A stretch of 64,000 bases of DNA from Flavipsychrobacter sp. (GCA_041392855.1 JAWKLD010000001.1:1288001-1352000); one strand, 5' to 3'. Shown: positions 1-9,595, counted from the first letter of the stretch. Numbers and translations: made by a program. The notes: generated from the sequence alone by a model not told the origin.

Positions 1-104
1 TTCAAAAAGCCTTCATTCTCCAACTGTCTACTTAAAGTTGAAGTTTCTGAATAGTTCAGCTTACACCCAAGTGTATGAAATGCAACAGACTGTGTTTTCT
101 GCAT
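1..104 (-). CDS. mtaB: MtaB, tRNA t6A37 methylthiotransferase (5' end only)
   Basis: Only the first 34 codons are in the window; the gene runs off the left edge. The peptide begins MQKTQSVAFHTLGCKLNYSE, matching the start of MtaB, the radical-SAM enzyme that adds the methylthio group to t6A37 of tRNAs reading ANN codons. Cys14 in LGCKLN would be the first of three cysteines in the N-terminal methylthiotransferase domain that bind the auxiliary iron-sulfur cluster; the radical-SAM and TRAM domains lie outside the window. No other in-frame ATG lies between this start and LGCKLN, so the start is firm. A TAATTTTG box lies only 7 nt upstream. The gene is divergent from the lipoprotein at 190. Confidence 0.85.
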   Translation of the reverse strand, partial: MQKTQSVAFHTLGCKLNYSETSTLSRQLENEGFL

Positions 105-111
105 AAGTGCG

Positions 112-119
112 CAAAATTA
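112..119 (-). promoter_or_regulatory. Minus-7 box of mtaB promoter
   Basis: On the minus strand this reads TAATTTTG, an exact match to the Bacteroidota TAnnTTTG minus-7 element. Only 7 nt separate it from the mtaB ATG, so the message may be leaderless or nearly so. No clear minus-33 TTTG was found at the expected distance. Confidence 0.5.
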
Positions 120-189
120 ATGCATTTAGCAATACTTTCTTGTTAGAAACTACTAATAAGTGTACTTTTATATGTCAAAAAACCATTAA

Positions 190-753
190 ATGAAAAAAAT
201 CTTACTAATATCATTCATCACAACTTCTGTATTTTTTGCTAGCTGTGATAAGCTAAAAGAACTAACCAGCTTCTCTCAAGACTTTGATTATAAGGAATTT
301 ATTGATGTGCCGGGGCTACCTAGCCAACAAACACAACTACCTCAAGGCGGCGCATCAGAATCTCTACCAAGATTTGGTATTGCTACCAACTCTAAAGAGC
401 ATATTGAAAAATATAAAACCGCTACTAACCTGATAACAGACGTGCTGCTTTCAAAGTTGAATATGACTATTACCAACCCTTTGAATAGCAATTTCAACTA
501 TGTAGATACGATACAACTATATGTATCGTCAAGCGCAAGTGGTACAAACGAACAACTTATAGCTTATAAAAACAATATTGCAAAAGGTATTCAAAAAGTA
601 GATCTGGATGTTACGAACATCAATTTGAAAGAGTATTTCATTCTAGATTCTATGTACTATCGTGTATACGCGCACTTTGTTGAAATACCTGCTAAAGAAA
701 CAAGAGTTGAATTGAATACTACGTTGACAATGAAGGCTAGCCTATTACAGTAG
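190..753 (+). CDS. Putative lipoprotein of unknown function
   Basis: A 187-residue protein with a clear lipoprotein signal: basic start MKK, a hydrophobic stretch and a lipobox ending FFASC, so Cys19 should be lipidated. The mature part starts with polar residues and a Gln/Pro/Gly-rich linker at about 45-57. It continues as a mostly beta-like domain with regular Thr/Asn/Ser and hydrophobic alternation. I recognise no family and no catalytic motif. It stands alone between divergent mtaB and a convergent outer-membrane-type gene and ends before a perfect 32-bp inverted repeat. An envelope location is likely; the function is not known. Confidence 0.75.
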   Translation: MKKILLISFITTSVFFASCDKLKELTSFSQDFDYKEFIDVPGLPSQQTQLPQGGASESLPRFGIATNSKEHIEKYKTATNLITDVLLSKLNMTITNPLNSNFNYVDTIQLYVSSSASGTNEQLIAYKNNIAKGIQKVDLDVTNINLKEYFILDSMYYRVYAHFVEIPAKETRVELNTTLTMKASLLQ

Positions 754-777
754 TAAGTACATAAGTCTTAATAATAA

Positions 778-809
778 CAGAAAAGGTACTCTATAGAGTA
801 CCTTTTCTG
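778..809. terminator. Two-way terminator, perfect 32-bp inverted repeat
   Basis: Arms 778-793 and 794-809 are exact reverse complements (left arm CAGAAAAGGTACTCTA). The hairpin has A-rich and T-rich flanks and sits between the convergent genes ending at 753 and 833, so it can end transcription from both sides. Confidence 0.8.
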
Positions 810-832
810 TTTGCAATAACTATAACTATAAA

Positions 833-1678
833 TTAAAACCTGTAACCTATCTTAAAACCAAACTGAGCTATTGGCTCATCTAAGTCATATGGTTCAAAAC
901 TGTAGGTATAGCTACTTCCACCATAGTCCTCATAAAAAATAAAACCTAAGGCTAGTTCCAACCCGAGATATAGGCGTTTTGTTGGACTTATATTTAATGA
1001 GTTATTGATGACAGCGCCTGCTGAGAAATAATCTCTCCTACTGTAATTATATGTAATAGTTCCATTAGCCCCGTACAGCGGTTGTAAATTATCTGCATTA
1101 TTACCGTAATTCAAAGCAACAGCGGGCCCTATTCCATATCTCACTTTACCTTTAGCACCAGTAGGATATATTTTTATACCGGGCATAACAAAGTAAGAAT
1201 AAGAATCTGGATTACCTTGTACTATTGTATTTCCATTATTATAGTAATTACCATATTCTGATCTTATAGTAGCAGAAACAGGCATATAGAATGAAATGAT
1301 ACTTTCTTTACCTAGCAGCCTCTCATAACTTAAACCAAGACCTACTCCTCCATTGTTTACTAGCATAGGAAAGAAGGCAAGTATATTATTCCCATATTTT
1401 GAGTTATCTACCTTAGGGCTATGCCTTACTCTACTTCTTTCGTCAAAAAACTCATTAGTACCGTTTTCGAATTCTATTCTCTCAAGAGCAGATTTTGCTA
1501 TCGTGTACCTAGGCCCATCTTCATTATCTATTCTTTTGTAAGAAACGGTTTTTACACCCACTTCTAACACTTTGGCTTCTATAACAGAGCCATCTCTTTT
1601 AAAAATTTTGTCTTGAGCAAATGCAGCAGAAGAAAGCATCAGTAAGATGCTGGCAAATAAGGTTGTCTTTAAATACAT
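833..1678 (-). CDS. Secreted outer-membrane-type protein, Bacteroidota family
   Basis: A 281-residue protein with a standard signal peptide (cleavage after about residue 21, AFA-Q). Residues about 22-75 form a short beta module of the kind common in Bacteroidota envelope proteins (IFKRDGSVIEAKVLEVG...VSYKR). The rest has repeated alternating aromatic and glycine-rich strands and ends in GFKIGYRF, as expected for an outer-membrane beta barrel with an aromatic C-terminal residue. No enzyme motif is seen. It lies downstream of purM on the same strand with a 54-bp gap and shares a two-way terminator with the lipoprotein at 190. The substrate or role is unknown. Confidence 0.7.
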   Translation of the reverse strand: MYLKTTLFASILLMLSSAAFAQDKIFKRDGSVIEAKVLEVGVKTVSYKRIDNEDGPRYTIAKSALERIEFENGTNEFFDERSRVRHSPKVDNSKYGNNILAFFPMLVNNGGVGLGLSYERLLGKESIISFYMPVSATIRSEYGNYYNNGNTIVQGNPDSYSYFVMPGIKIYPTGAKGKVRYGIGPAVALNYGNNADNLQPLYGANGTITYNYSRRDYFSAGAVINNSLNISPTKRLYLGLELALGFIFYEDYGGSSYTYSFEPYDLDEPIAQFGFKIGYRF

Positions 1679-1732
1679 AAGGTTCTTTTATTGTTGTTTA
1701 GCATATTTTATGCCAAAAACCTGCTACTTACA

Positions 1733-2905
1733 TTAATTGTAAGTAAATGTACCGTGCTCGCTTTTAATAACTACTTCTTTTTGTTCTGCCTCTTCAACGT
1801 ATCCTGATATCTGGGCATCTATATTAAACCCTTTTGATATTTCAATGATACTTTCAGCAGTTTCTCTGTCCGTAAATATCTCTAAGCGCTGCCCCATGTT
1901 AAACACCTGGTACATCTCCTTCCAATCTGTTCCTGCAGATTCTTGGATCATCCTAAACAACGGAGGAATAGGTAATAAATTGTCTTTGACAACTCTTAAA
2001 GCTTTTGGAAGGTAATGTAGACATTTACTTTGCCCACCACCACTACAGTGTATTATACCATGTATCTTATCAAAATGCTCAGCAAGAACTTTTAGTATTA
2101 CAGGTGCATAAGTACGTGTTGGTGACAATATCATCTTACCAACATCAAGAGTGGTCTCTGTAGAGTCCGTAAGCTTGTAATTACCGTTATAAACTACCTC
2201 ATCAGGCAAATTAGGATCTACACTTTCAGGATATTTTGTAGCATACTCTTTATGTAGCATTTCATGTCTTGCACTGGTCAGTCCGTTGCTACCCATTCCA
2301 CTATTATACTCATCTTCATAAGTAGCCTGCCCGTAGCTGGCCAAGGATACTAACACATCACCAGCTTGCATTTTTTCAGTGGTCACCAGCTTATCCCTAC
2401 GCATACGGCAAGCCATAGTCCCGTCTACTATCACAGTTCTTACCACATCACCTACATCTGCAGTTTCACCACCTAAAAACTTAATGTCTATATCATAGTC
2501 ACGAAGCCTGTCAAAATATGCTTGTGTACCATTGATCAATGCTGATATAACCTCACCCGGAATAAGATGCTTATTTCTACCTATTGTTGAAGAATAGGTA
2601 AAGGGACCTGTTGCCCCTACACAAAGCATGTCATCAATATTCATCACTATTGAGTCAATAGCAATACCCTGCCATACACTCATATCACCCGTCTCTTTCC
2701 AGTACATATAGGCTAATATCGATTTTGTACCGGCCCCATCAGCATGCATCAAATTGCAAAAAGCGTCATCTCCACCCCAAAAATCAGGATATATTTTACA
2801 AAACGCATTGGGGAACAGCCCCTTATCTAACTTTGCTACAGCTTTATGTACATCTTCCTTTTGAGCGGAAACACCTCTTTGGTTGTATCTATTATTATCA
2901 GACAT
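1733..2905 (-). CDS. purM: PurM-type phosphoribosylformylglycinamidine cyclo-ligase
   Basis: A 390-residue protein of the long PurM form found in Bacteroidota. PurM closes FGAM to AIR with ATP in step five of purine synthesis, in the cytosol. Visible family features are the N-terminal RYNQRGVSAQKEDV segment, DGAGTKS (about 56-62), the MNIDDMLCVGA segment that carries metal/ATP-binding acidic residues, FLGGETADVGDVV (about 143-155) and a glycine-rich HCSGGGQSK (about 287-295). The ATG is preceded by a TACCTTTG box 17 nt upstream. GuaA, another purine enzyme, lies in the window but is not linked to it. Confidence 0.9.
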   Translation of the reverse strand: MSDNNRYNQRGVSAQKEDVHKAVAKLDKGLFPNAFCKIYPDFWGGDDAFCNLMHADGAGTKSILAYMYWKETGDMSVWQGIAIDSIVMNIDDMLCVGATGPFTYSSTIGRNKHLIPGEVISALINGTQAYFDRLRDYDIDIKFLGGETADVGDVVRTVIVDGTMACRMRRDKLVTTEKMQAGDVLVSLASYGQATYEDEYNSGMGSNGLTSARHEMLHKEYATKYPESVDPNLPDEVVYNGNYKLTDSTETTLDVGKMILSPTRTYAPVILKVLAEHFDKIHGIIHCSGGGQSKCLHYLPKALRVVKDNLLPIPPLFRMIQESAGTDWKEMYQVFNMGQRLEIFTDRETAESIIEISKGFNIDAQISGYVEEAEQKEVVIKSEHGTFTYN

Positions 2906-2922
2906 AGTAATTGTATAGAGCG

Positions 2923-2930
2923 CAAAGGTA
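2923..2930 (-). promoter_or_regulatory. Minus-7 box of purM promoter
   Basis: The minus strand reads TACCTTTG, an exact TAnnTTTG match ending 17 nt before the purM ATG. A minus-33 element is not evident. Confidence 0.5.
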
Positions 2931-2951
2931 AAAAGTAAAAAGGAATATCCC

Positions 2952-3527
2952 CTACCTCCTTAAAGGCTTTACCCTTAGCCCCATTTCAGAGTCTTTTATT
3001 AATTCTCCAAGCCTTTTCTGTCTTGTTTCCTCCCTTTTAGCGCTTATAACCCACCAAGTAGCCGTTTTTTGATAATATGGTGCTTGAGACTGGAAAAACG
3101 TCCATGCCTTTTTATTCTTTTTCAATAAAGACTCAAATTCTTTAGGGAGCTTTATATCTTCTTTCTTTTGTTCAAAAGAGTAGCCATTCATTTTATTATC
3201 CGACCTATTCTTGTATATGGCAAGACCTGTAGGTTGCATACGCTTCTCCTTTATCAACTGCTCTACTTTGGCAAGGTTTACTGCACTCCATATACTTTTA
3301 GGTCTACGCGGCGTGAACCTGATAGTATAACTCTCTTCATCATGCTTTCGTCTGATACCATCTATCCACCCATAGCATAGCGCTTCGTCTACAGAGTCAG
3401 ACCATGTCATACTCGGTTTGCCCGTGGCTACTTTATAGTACCCTACTATGAGTTCTTCTTTTTTATCATGATTTTGTGCGAGCCATTTCCCAAAGTCGGA
3501 AGGCTTTTTAAAAAACTTAGGCTTCAT
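2952..3527 (-). CDS. YdeI/OmpD-associated family protein
   Basis: A 191-residue cytosolic protein whose sequence fits the YdeI/OmpD-associated family: ELIVGYYKVATGKPSMTWSD near residues 25-44, then EALCYGWIDGIRR and RFTPRRPKSIWSAVN, which are the hallmark blocks. The C-terminal half is Lys-rich with AWTFFQSQAPYYQK and WWVISAKREETRQKRL. Family members have been linked to envelope stress and antimicrobial peptide resistance, but the biochemical activity is unknown. It is divergent from the T9SS gene at 3591 (63-bp gap) and follows purM's upstream region without sharing its promoter. Confidence 0.85.
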   Translation of the reverse strand: MKPKFFKKPSDFGKWLAQNHDKKEELIVGYYKVATGKPSMTWSDSVDEALCYGWIDGIRRKHDEESYTIRFTPRRPKSIWSAVNLAKVEQLIKEKRMQPTGLAIYKNRSDNKMNGYSFEQKKEDIKLPKEFESLLKKNKKAWTFFQSQAPYYQKTATWWVISAKREETRQKRLGELIKDSEMGLRVKPLRR

Positions 3528-3590
3528 AATTATCTACAACCAACTAATTTCCAGTTAATCAAGTCTATATTTATACTAAATATACCCTCT

Positions 3591-6500
3591 ATGCAATTAA
3601 AACACCTGACAATAGCCCTACTTTTAACAATTGCATGTATAACCCCTCAAAAATCTAGCGCTGCAGGAGCCGCAGGTGGTGAGATCATTTACGAGTGGCT
3701 AGGAGATTCTACCTATAGATTCTTTTTTGCACTAGACCAAGCCTGTGGTAATGGTGCCGAGCCGACAACAATACCTCTATGCTTTTATAACACTTGTACC
3801 AATAGCCGTTTTACACGTACTATGACTAAATATACAGGTACGCCACCAAGCACAGCATCTACTAATAGATGCCCTAACGTTACCACCAACTGTAATAGTA
3901 TCACCTCAACAATACAAGGTTATAAAACCTTTTGGTATGCTACAATAGAAACACTTCCAATACGTTGCCAATGGAAGATATCTACACTTGTTGCAGGTAG
4001 AAACCCAGCAACTAATAACATAGATACTCCAACGAACACAGGGCTTTATATTGAATTGTATTTCAACAATACAATAGCGCTCAACAACTCTTCACCTTAC
4101 TACAGCAAAAGGTCTTTACAAGCTGTTTATAGGAACAGAAATTTCACCATAAACTATGAAGCAAAAGATGCTGATGGAGACTCCATTGTAACAGAAATTA
4201 TACACCCACTAACTAGCACAAGTTCATGTAGTACACCTACAAATGTGACTTATACAATTGATACACCTGCAATTAACATACCTAACAACCCTTTTCAAAC
4301 AGGGTCTAATAATTTCTCATTAAACCCTTTTACGGGCCTTCACTCCTTTACTTCAACTGATACAGGAGGGAATAGTTATGCGATACGCACTAGTGAATAC
4401 AGAAATGGGGTACTTATAGGCTCCATAATGAAAGAGGCTCAAATACAAACTTTTCAACCGCCATCTAACTTTCAACAACCTGTACTAAAGTATAAATGTG
4501 GCCAAACTAGACCCAACCTAGTATCAAATGGGACAAATGCATGTATTGGACAACAATTGTCTTTTTGTTTCGACTTGGTGACGAGCACACTAGGTTCTGT
4601 ATTTAGGCTAACAGATAATCATAATACTACACTACCTAATGCAAACATTACCTATACGAGGCAAAATAGCGACTCTGTTCATGTTGAATTTAGTTGGACA
4701 CCTACAACATCTGATGTTGGATATCAATTTTTTATTTTTACGGTGATTGATTCTAGCTGCTCTTCCCCTGGAATTATTTCAACATACGGACATGTTATCC
4801 CTTTTTATGTATGGCCTGCTGTGAAAGCTAGTTCTGATACTATTATTAACGCTGGCGAAAGAGCACTTTTAGGCGTAACAGGTGGAGGAAACTATACTTG
4901 GGCGGTATTATCTGGCACAGCCAATAGCTTAAACAACACCAATATTGCTAACCCTATAGCTACACCTACCACCACTACATCATATGTTGTATCATCAGGT
5001 GTATCCAATTTTTGCAATAATAGCAAAGACACCGTTACAGTTACTGTGCGCCCACCACATATTGGTACGGCAGGTGGAGAAATGATTTACGAACACTTGG
5101 CAGATTCTACTTATCGTTTCTTTGTAAAACTATACCAAGACTGCACTAGTGGCTCTGCTCCAGACAGCATTCCTATTTGCCTGAGAGATACTTGCAACAA
5201 CATTACGCTCTCCTACCTAATGCCTCAATGGCAAGGTAGCACGGGAGGCAATACACCTCACTCTGGAGGCAACCTAAGCTGTGGTACAAAAACAACCTGC
5301 GATAGTATGGGCGCTACGGTACCAGGCTATAAGGTTCATTGGTACTACAAAATCGTAACGCTACCTTCAAAATGTAACTCTTGGAGGGCCTCTACCTATT
5401 TGGCAGGGAGAAATGCAAACAGCAAAAACATACTCTCGCCAACAGTTACTCCATTTTATTTAGAAGCTACATTCAACAATAATATTTCTAACAATAATTC
5501 TTCTCCTTACTACAGTGTAGGCTCTATACCTTATACCTTTACTAATACCACGACTACCTACAATGCAGGTGCAATAGATGTAGATGGAGACTCTTTGGTA
5601 ACAGAAATAATACATCCGCTAACTGGTGTAACCAATTGTAGCGATACTCCTGTAGCTGTAACCTATCAAAGCATGTCACCTGCAATAAGCATACCATCCA
5701 ATCCATTCCAAACAGGTACAACCAATTTTGCATTAAACCCAACTACAGGCCTAACAAGCTTTACCTCTACTACAGCAGGAAGAAACACCTATGCTATACG
5801 AACCTATGAATATAGAAATGGGGTTTTAATAGGCTCTGTGATGAAAGAGATACAAGTACAATCTTTTACTGGACAAGCACCTGCACCTAATAATTTCACG
5901 GTAGGTTGTGGCATCACTATGCCTACAGCAAACAATCCTCTTGACCTGTGTATTGGACAATCCATTTCCTTTTGTTTCAGTATTTACACAACAGATACCA
6001 ATACGCTCTTAACAATATCAGACAACCTATCTACAGCTGCACCAGGAGCAACAATTACTTACTCAGGGCAAGGCAGCCATCTTATAAATGGCACCTTTAG
6101 CTGGACACCAACAGCAGAATCAGGAGGCATCAGTAATCTTGTGTTTACTATTGTAGATTCTACTTGCCGCCCTCCGGGTCTTTTGCGTTACGATGCTAAA
6201 CTTCTACCTATAAGAGTGTGGCCAAAAACAAATGCAGGGCCCGACCTATTGGTTTGTCCTAACGAATCTGTAAAGCTCAATGCAACAGGAGGCGGGCTAT
6301 ATAATTGGACGGTATTATCAGGAACACCAAACAGCTTGAGTAATACCAGCATAGCTACCCCTATAGCCAGTCCTCTTGTGACTACAACCTATGCTGTTGT
6401 ATCAAACCTAAATAGCTTCTGTGCCAACAATAAAGACACTGTAACTGTAGACATAAGACCATCATCAATGGTAACAAGACCTAGTATCAATATTAGTGTT

Positions 6501-7031
6501 GCTCCGGACAGTAATATATCACAAGGTACTGCTGTTACATTTACAGCTACTACAACCAATTGTAACAACCCATCTTACCAATGGACAAGCATGGGTATTG
6601 ATATAACAGGCGCCACCAACAGTAGCTTTACGAGTAATACCATTTTTGACTACGAGTCTATAACCTGCTTATTACACTGTGACGATACTTGCTCTGCACC
6701 TCGTGACACTTTTAGCAATGCTATAACTATCCGTATACCAACAGCTATTGGTAGTATTAGCAAATTAGAGGACAAGAATATCATCCTGTTCCCTAACCCT
6801 AACAAGGGTACATTTAGGATAAAGCTGAACAAAGAGCTTGACCATAAGAAACCACTACAACTCCAGGTTATCAATACTGTTGGTCAATTGATACACACGC
6901 AGCCTGTAACCGTAAATAGCGGTGGGCTAACTGAGGAAATTTTCATAGAAAAACTACCTAAGGGCGTCTACTTACTAAAGCTATCCAATAGTGTGAGCAC
7001 TTATAAAACAAGCTTCTTAGTAACAGACTAA
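3591..7031 (+). CDS. Large T9SS-secreted protein with two 466-residue repeats
   Basis: I place the start at 3591, because only from that ATG does a signal peptide follow (MQLKHLTIALLLTIAC, cleavage near residue 24); the open frame continues further upstream without one. The 1146-residue product has two long homologous units, starting at AGGE residues 28 and 494, each rich in Cys, Thr, Ser and Asn. Each unit ends in an Ig/PKD-like segment (NAGPDLLVCPNESVKLNATG in unit 2). A third short Ig-like domain covers about 965-1055. The last 75 residues are a type A T9SS sorting domain (ILFPNPNKGTF, VGQLIH, LPKGVYLLKL), so it should cross the outer membrane by T9SS and be anchored or released. Adhesin-like; no catalytic motif seen. 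Its stop overlaps the convergent thioredoxin gene by 4 bp. Confidence 0.85.
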   Translation: MQLKHLTIALLLTIACITPQKSSAAGAAGGEIIYEWLGDSTYRFFFALDQACGNGAEPTTIPLCFYNTCTNSRFTRTMTKYTGTPPSTASTNRCPNVTTNCNSITSTIQGYKTFWYATIETLPIRCQWKISTLVAGRNPATNNIDTPTNTGLYIELYFNNTIALNNSSPYYSKRSLQAVYRNRNFTINYEAKDADGDSIVTEIIHPLTSTSSCSTPTNVTYTIDTPAINIPNNPFQTGSNNFSLNPFTGLHSFTSTDTGGNSYAIRTSEYRNGVLIGSIMKEAQIQTFQPPSNFQQPVLKYKCGQTRPNLVSNGTNACIGQQLSFCFDLVTSTLGSVFRLTDNHNTTLPNANITYTRQNSDSVHVEFSWTPTTSDVGYQFFIFTVIDSSCSSPGIISTYGHVIPFYVWPAVKASSDTIINAGERALLGVTGGGNYTWAVLSGTANSLNNTNIANPIATPTTTTSYVVSSGVSNFCNNSKDTVTVTVRPPHIGTAGGEMIYEHLADSTYRFFVKLYQDCTSGSAPDSIPICLRDTCNNITLSYLMPQWQGSTGGNTPHSGGNLSCGTKTTCDSMGATVPGYKVHWYYKIVTLPSKCNSWRASTYLAGRNANSKNILSPTVTPFYLEATFNNNISNNNSSPYYSVGSIPYTFTNTTTTYNAGAIDVDGDSLVTEIIHPLTGVTNCSDTPVAVTYQSMSPAISIPSNPFQTGTTNFALNPTTGLTSFTSTTAGRNTYAIRTYEYRNGVLIGSVMKEIQVQSFTGQAPAPNNFTVGCGITMPTANNPLDLCIGQSISFCFSIYTTDTNTLLTISDNLSTAAPGATITYSGQGSHLINGTFSWTPTAESGGISNLVFTIVDSTCRPPGLLRYDAKLLPIRVWPKTNAGPDLLVCPNESVKLNATGGGLYNWTVLSGTPNSLSNTSIATPIASPLVTTTYAVVSNLNSFCANNKDTVTVDIRPSSMVTRPSINISVAPDSNISQGTAVTFTATTTNCNNPSYQWTSMGIDITGATNSSFTSNTIFDYESITCLLHCDDTCSAPRDTFSNAITIRIPTAIGSISKLEDKNIILFPNPNKGTFRIKLNKELDHKKPLQLQVINTVGQLIHTQPVTVNSGGLTEEIFIEKLPKGVYLLKLSNSVSTYKTSFLVTD
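3672..6465 (+). repeat. Two tandem 1398-nt units inside the T9SS gene
   Basis: Unit 1 starts at 3672 and unit 2 at 5070, exactly 466 codons apart. They share diagnostic protein blocks in the same order: AGGE-IYE-L-DSTYRF, SSPYYS, DADGDS/DVDGDS followed by VTEIIHPLT, NPFQTG, YRNGVLIGS-MKE, and the WAVLSGT/WTVLSGT Ig-like end. DNA identity is only moderate, so this is an old duplication. Confidence 0.85.
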
Positions 7032-7390
7032 GCTACTTTTTGAAGCAACTCATTGATAAACTCCTGCAGGTTGGGCTTTGGCACCATGCCTGATACTTGC
7101 TGTATCACCTTACCCTTGTGCATAAACACCAATGTAGGTATACTCTGTACCCTAAACTGTGCTGATATTTGAGGGTTTTCATCCACATTTACCTTACCTA
7201 TCATTATTGGGTTGTCTTTATTCTCTTCTGCCAATTCATCAACAATAGGCCCTATAACCCTACAAGGTCCACACCAAGGTGCCCAAAAGTCAAGAAATAC
7301 TATCTTATCACTATTCATTACTTCCTCTTGAAAGTTGCTACCATCTATCATTTTCGCCTTCAACTTCGGCGCTTTCTTCTTAAAAAACAT
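7028..7390 (-). CDS. trxA: Thioredoxin
   Basis: A 120-residue thioredoxin with the active site WCGPC at 39-43 in FLDFWAPWCGPCR. The conserved cis-proline follows in RVQSIPTLVF, and the GKVIQQVSG strand and helix come after it. The first 13 residues (MFFKKKAPKLKAK) are a Lys-rich extension without a signal peptide, so it is cytosolic. It reduces protein disulfides using thioredoxin reductase and NADPH. The 3' end overlaps the convergent T9SS gene by 4 bp. It may be one of several thioredoxins in the genome, so the symbol is by family only. Confidence 0.85.
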   Translation of the reverse strand: MFFKKKAPKLKAKMIDGSNFQEEVMNSDKIVFLDFWAPWCGPCRVIGPIVDELAEENKDNPIMIGKVNVDENPQISAQFRVQSIPTLVFMHKGKVIQQVSGMVPKPNLQEFINELLQKVA

Positions 7391-7516
7391 ATATAATCTT
7401 TCTTTTCGTTTATAAAGACGTTAAAACAGGCCTTTTCTTACAAACAAACTCAGCATCTTATAAAGCTACTACGCTGCTCATTTCTTATCTTGCAGCCTGA
7501 AATTAAGTAATAAAGA

Positions 7517-9595
7517 ATGGATTATAAGCGTTTACTAATTACAGCTGCATTACCATATGCCAACGGCCCCATACATATAGGTCATTTGGCGGGCTGTTTT
7601 TTACCTGCTGATATATATGTACGCTATCAGCGTGCGCAAAAAAGAGATGTAAAATTTGTGTGTGGTAGCGATGAGCATGGTGTACCTATCACCATAAGGG
7701 CTATGCGTGAAGGTATTACCCCTCAGGAGGTAGTAGACAGATACCATAGCATGATAAAAGATAGCTTTGAACAGATGGGTATCTCTTTTGATATCTATTC
7801 CCGTACCTCTTCAGATACACACAGGGCTACAGCACAAGAGTTCTTTAAAAACCTATACGATAAAGGTGTATTTGAAGAAAAAGAAAGTGAACAATACTAC
7901 GACATCAATGCTAATGTATTCTTAGCAGACAGATATATCATTGGTACATGTCCTATTTGCGCTAATGAAAATGCCTATGGTGACCAATGTGAGAAATGTG
8001 GTTCTACCCTTTCTCCCGACCAACTAAAAAACCCTCGTAGTGCCCTAAGTGATGCTCCATTGGAGAAACGACCAACTAAACACTGGTTCTTCCCGTTGAA
8101 TAAATACGAAGAGTGGTTGAAAGAATGGATAGTAGATGGTAAAAAAGATAGCTGGAAGGCGAACGTGTACGGACAATGTAAAAGCTGGATAGATAGTGGA
8201 CTGCACCCACGTGCCATGACAAGAGATAGCAACTGGGGTGTTCCTGTACCGCTTGAAGGAGCGGATGGAAAAGTACTTTACGTATGGTTTGATGCACCTA
8301 TTGGGTACATCAGCGCTACCAAAGAGCTAACCCCTAACTGGCAAGACTACTGGCAAAAAGAGGACACAAAACTGGTACATTTCATTGGAAAGGATAATAT
8401 CGTTTTCCACTGTATTATATTCCCTTCTATGCTAAAGGCTCATGGTGGTTATATACTACCTGACAATGTACCTGCTAATGAGTTCTTGAATATAGAAGGT
8501 GATAAAGTATCTACCTCTCGCAACTGGGCAGTATGGGTGCATGAATATTTGAAAGACTTCCCTGAGCAACAAGACACCTTGAGGTATGTGCTTTGTGCCA
8601 ACGCACCTGAAAATAAAGACAACGACTTTACCTGGAAGGATTTTCAGGACAGAAACAACAATGAATTGGTCTCTATCTTCGGCAACTTCATCAACCGCAC
8701 ATTTGTGTTAATGCATAAACTATGTGGTGGTAAAGTTCCTCCTTTCCATAAAGATGTGGCAGACGATGCTGATAACGAATTGATGACTGCCATTAAGAAT
8801 GGCTGCAAAGCTATTGAACAAGATATTGAGCACTATAAGTTCCGCGATGCTGTATACAAGGTAATAGACCTTGCAAGAAAGGGTAATAAGTACATGCAAG
8901 ACAAAGAGCCATGGATACTTGCAAAAACAGTTGGAGAAAACCCTGACAATCAAAAGCTGATCGACAACTGCTTACACCTATGCTTGCAGCTTACCGCAAA
9001 CCTTGCCATTGTGGGTAACCCATTCTTCCCTAATACAGTGAAGAAAATGTTACATATGATGAAGGTAGTAGACAAAATGCTGGACTGGGAAAATGCAGGC
9101 AAACTAGATCTGCTAAAAGTGGGTTATGCACTTAGGGCTCCAGAACTACTCTTCAAAAAAGTAGAAGATGCTGAAATAGCTACTCAAATTGAAAAGCTAC
9201 ATGCTAACTTAAAAAATACTACCCCTGCTGTGGAAGAAGAAAAAGCACCTGCACATCAACCGGTAAAACCTGAAATTGTCTTTGACGATTTTGCTAAGAT
9301 AGACCTACGTGCGGGAACTATTATTAGTGCCGAGAAAGTAAAAAAAGCAGATAAACTGCTCCAGCTAGAAGTAGATCTTGGTTTTGAGAAAAGAACCGTA
9401 GTTTCGGGTATTGCTATGCATTATGAGCCTGAAGATATTATTGGCAAACAAGTGACTGTAGTTGTTAACCTTGCTCCGAGAAAGATGAGAGGTATTGAGA
9501 GTCAGGGTATGATCTTGATGGCTGAGGATGCTGATGGAAAGTTAATTTTTGTATCACCTATAACAGGTACTGCCCCAGGAAGTGAAGTACGTTAG
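7517..9595 (+). CDS. metG: Methionyl-tRNA synthetase
   Basis: A 692-residue class Ia synthetase that loads Met on tRNA(Met). HIGH is at 20-23. A knuckle CPICANENAYGDQCEKCG at about 148-165 supplies four zinc-binding cysteines. The KMSKS loop appears as KVSTS at 330-334, a variant also found in other MetRS. The anticodon-binding helical domain covers about 390-560. After a Pro/Glu linker, a C-terminal Trbp111/EMAP-like tRNA-binding domain (about 585-692, FAKIDLRAGTI) makes this the dimeric long form. The ATG at 7517 puts HIGH at the usual distance. The adaptor gene begins 30 bp downstream on the same strand. Confidence 0.95.
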   Translation: MDYKRLLITAALPYANGPIHIGHLAGCFLPADIYVRYQRAQKRDVKFVCGSDEHGVPITIRAMREGITPQEVVDRYHSMIKDSFEQMGISFDIYSRTSSDTHRATAQEFFKNLYDKGVFEEKESEQYYDINANVFLADRYIIGTCPICANENAYGDQCEKCGSTLSPDQLKNPRSALSDAPLEKRPTKHWFFPLNKYEEWLKEWIVDGKKDSWKANVYGQCKSWIDSGLHPRAMTRDSNWGVPVPLEGADGKVLYVWFDAPIGYISATKELTPNWQDYWQKEDTKLVHFIGKDNIVFHCIIFPSMLKAHGGYILPDNVPANEFLNIEGDKVSTSRNWAVWVHEYLKDFPEQQDTLRYVLCANAPENKDNDFTWKDFQDRNNNELVSIFGNFINRTFVLMHKLCGGKVPPFHKDVADDADNELMTAIKNGCKAIEQDIEHYKFRDAVYKVIDLARKGNKYMQDKEPWILAKTVGENPDNQKLIDNCLHLCLQLTANLAIVGNPFFPNTVKKMLHMMKVVDKMLDWENAGKLDLLKVGYALRAPELLFKKVEDAEIATQIEKLHANLKNTTPAVEEEKAPAHQPVKPEIVFDDFAKIDLRAGTIISAEKVKKADKLLQLEVDLGFEKRTVVSGIAMHYEPEDIIGKQVTVVVNLAPRKMRGIESQGMILMAEDADGKLIFVSPITGTAPGSEVR

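Noticed and set aside
3468..3590. Upstream extension of the T9SS gene reading frame
   Set aside because: It overlaps the divergent YdeI-like gene and lacks a signal peptide; the ATG at 3591 gives one.
8504..8518. KVSTS in place of KMSKS in metG as a sign of a defective synthetase
   Set aside because: This variant is known in functional methionyl-tRNA synthetases, and all other motifs are intact.
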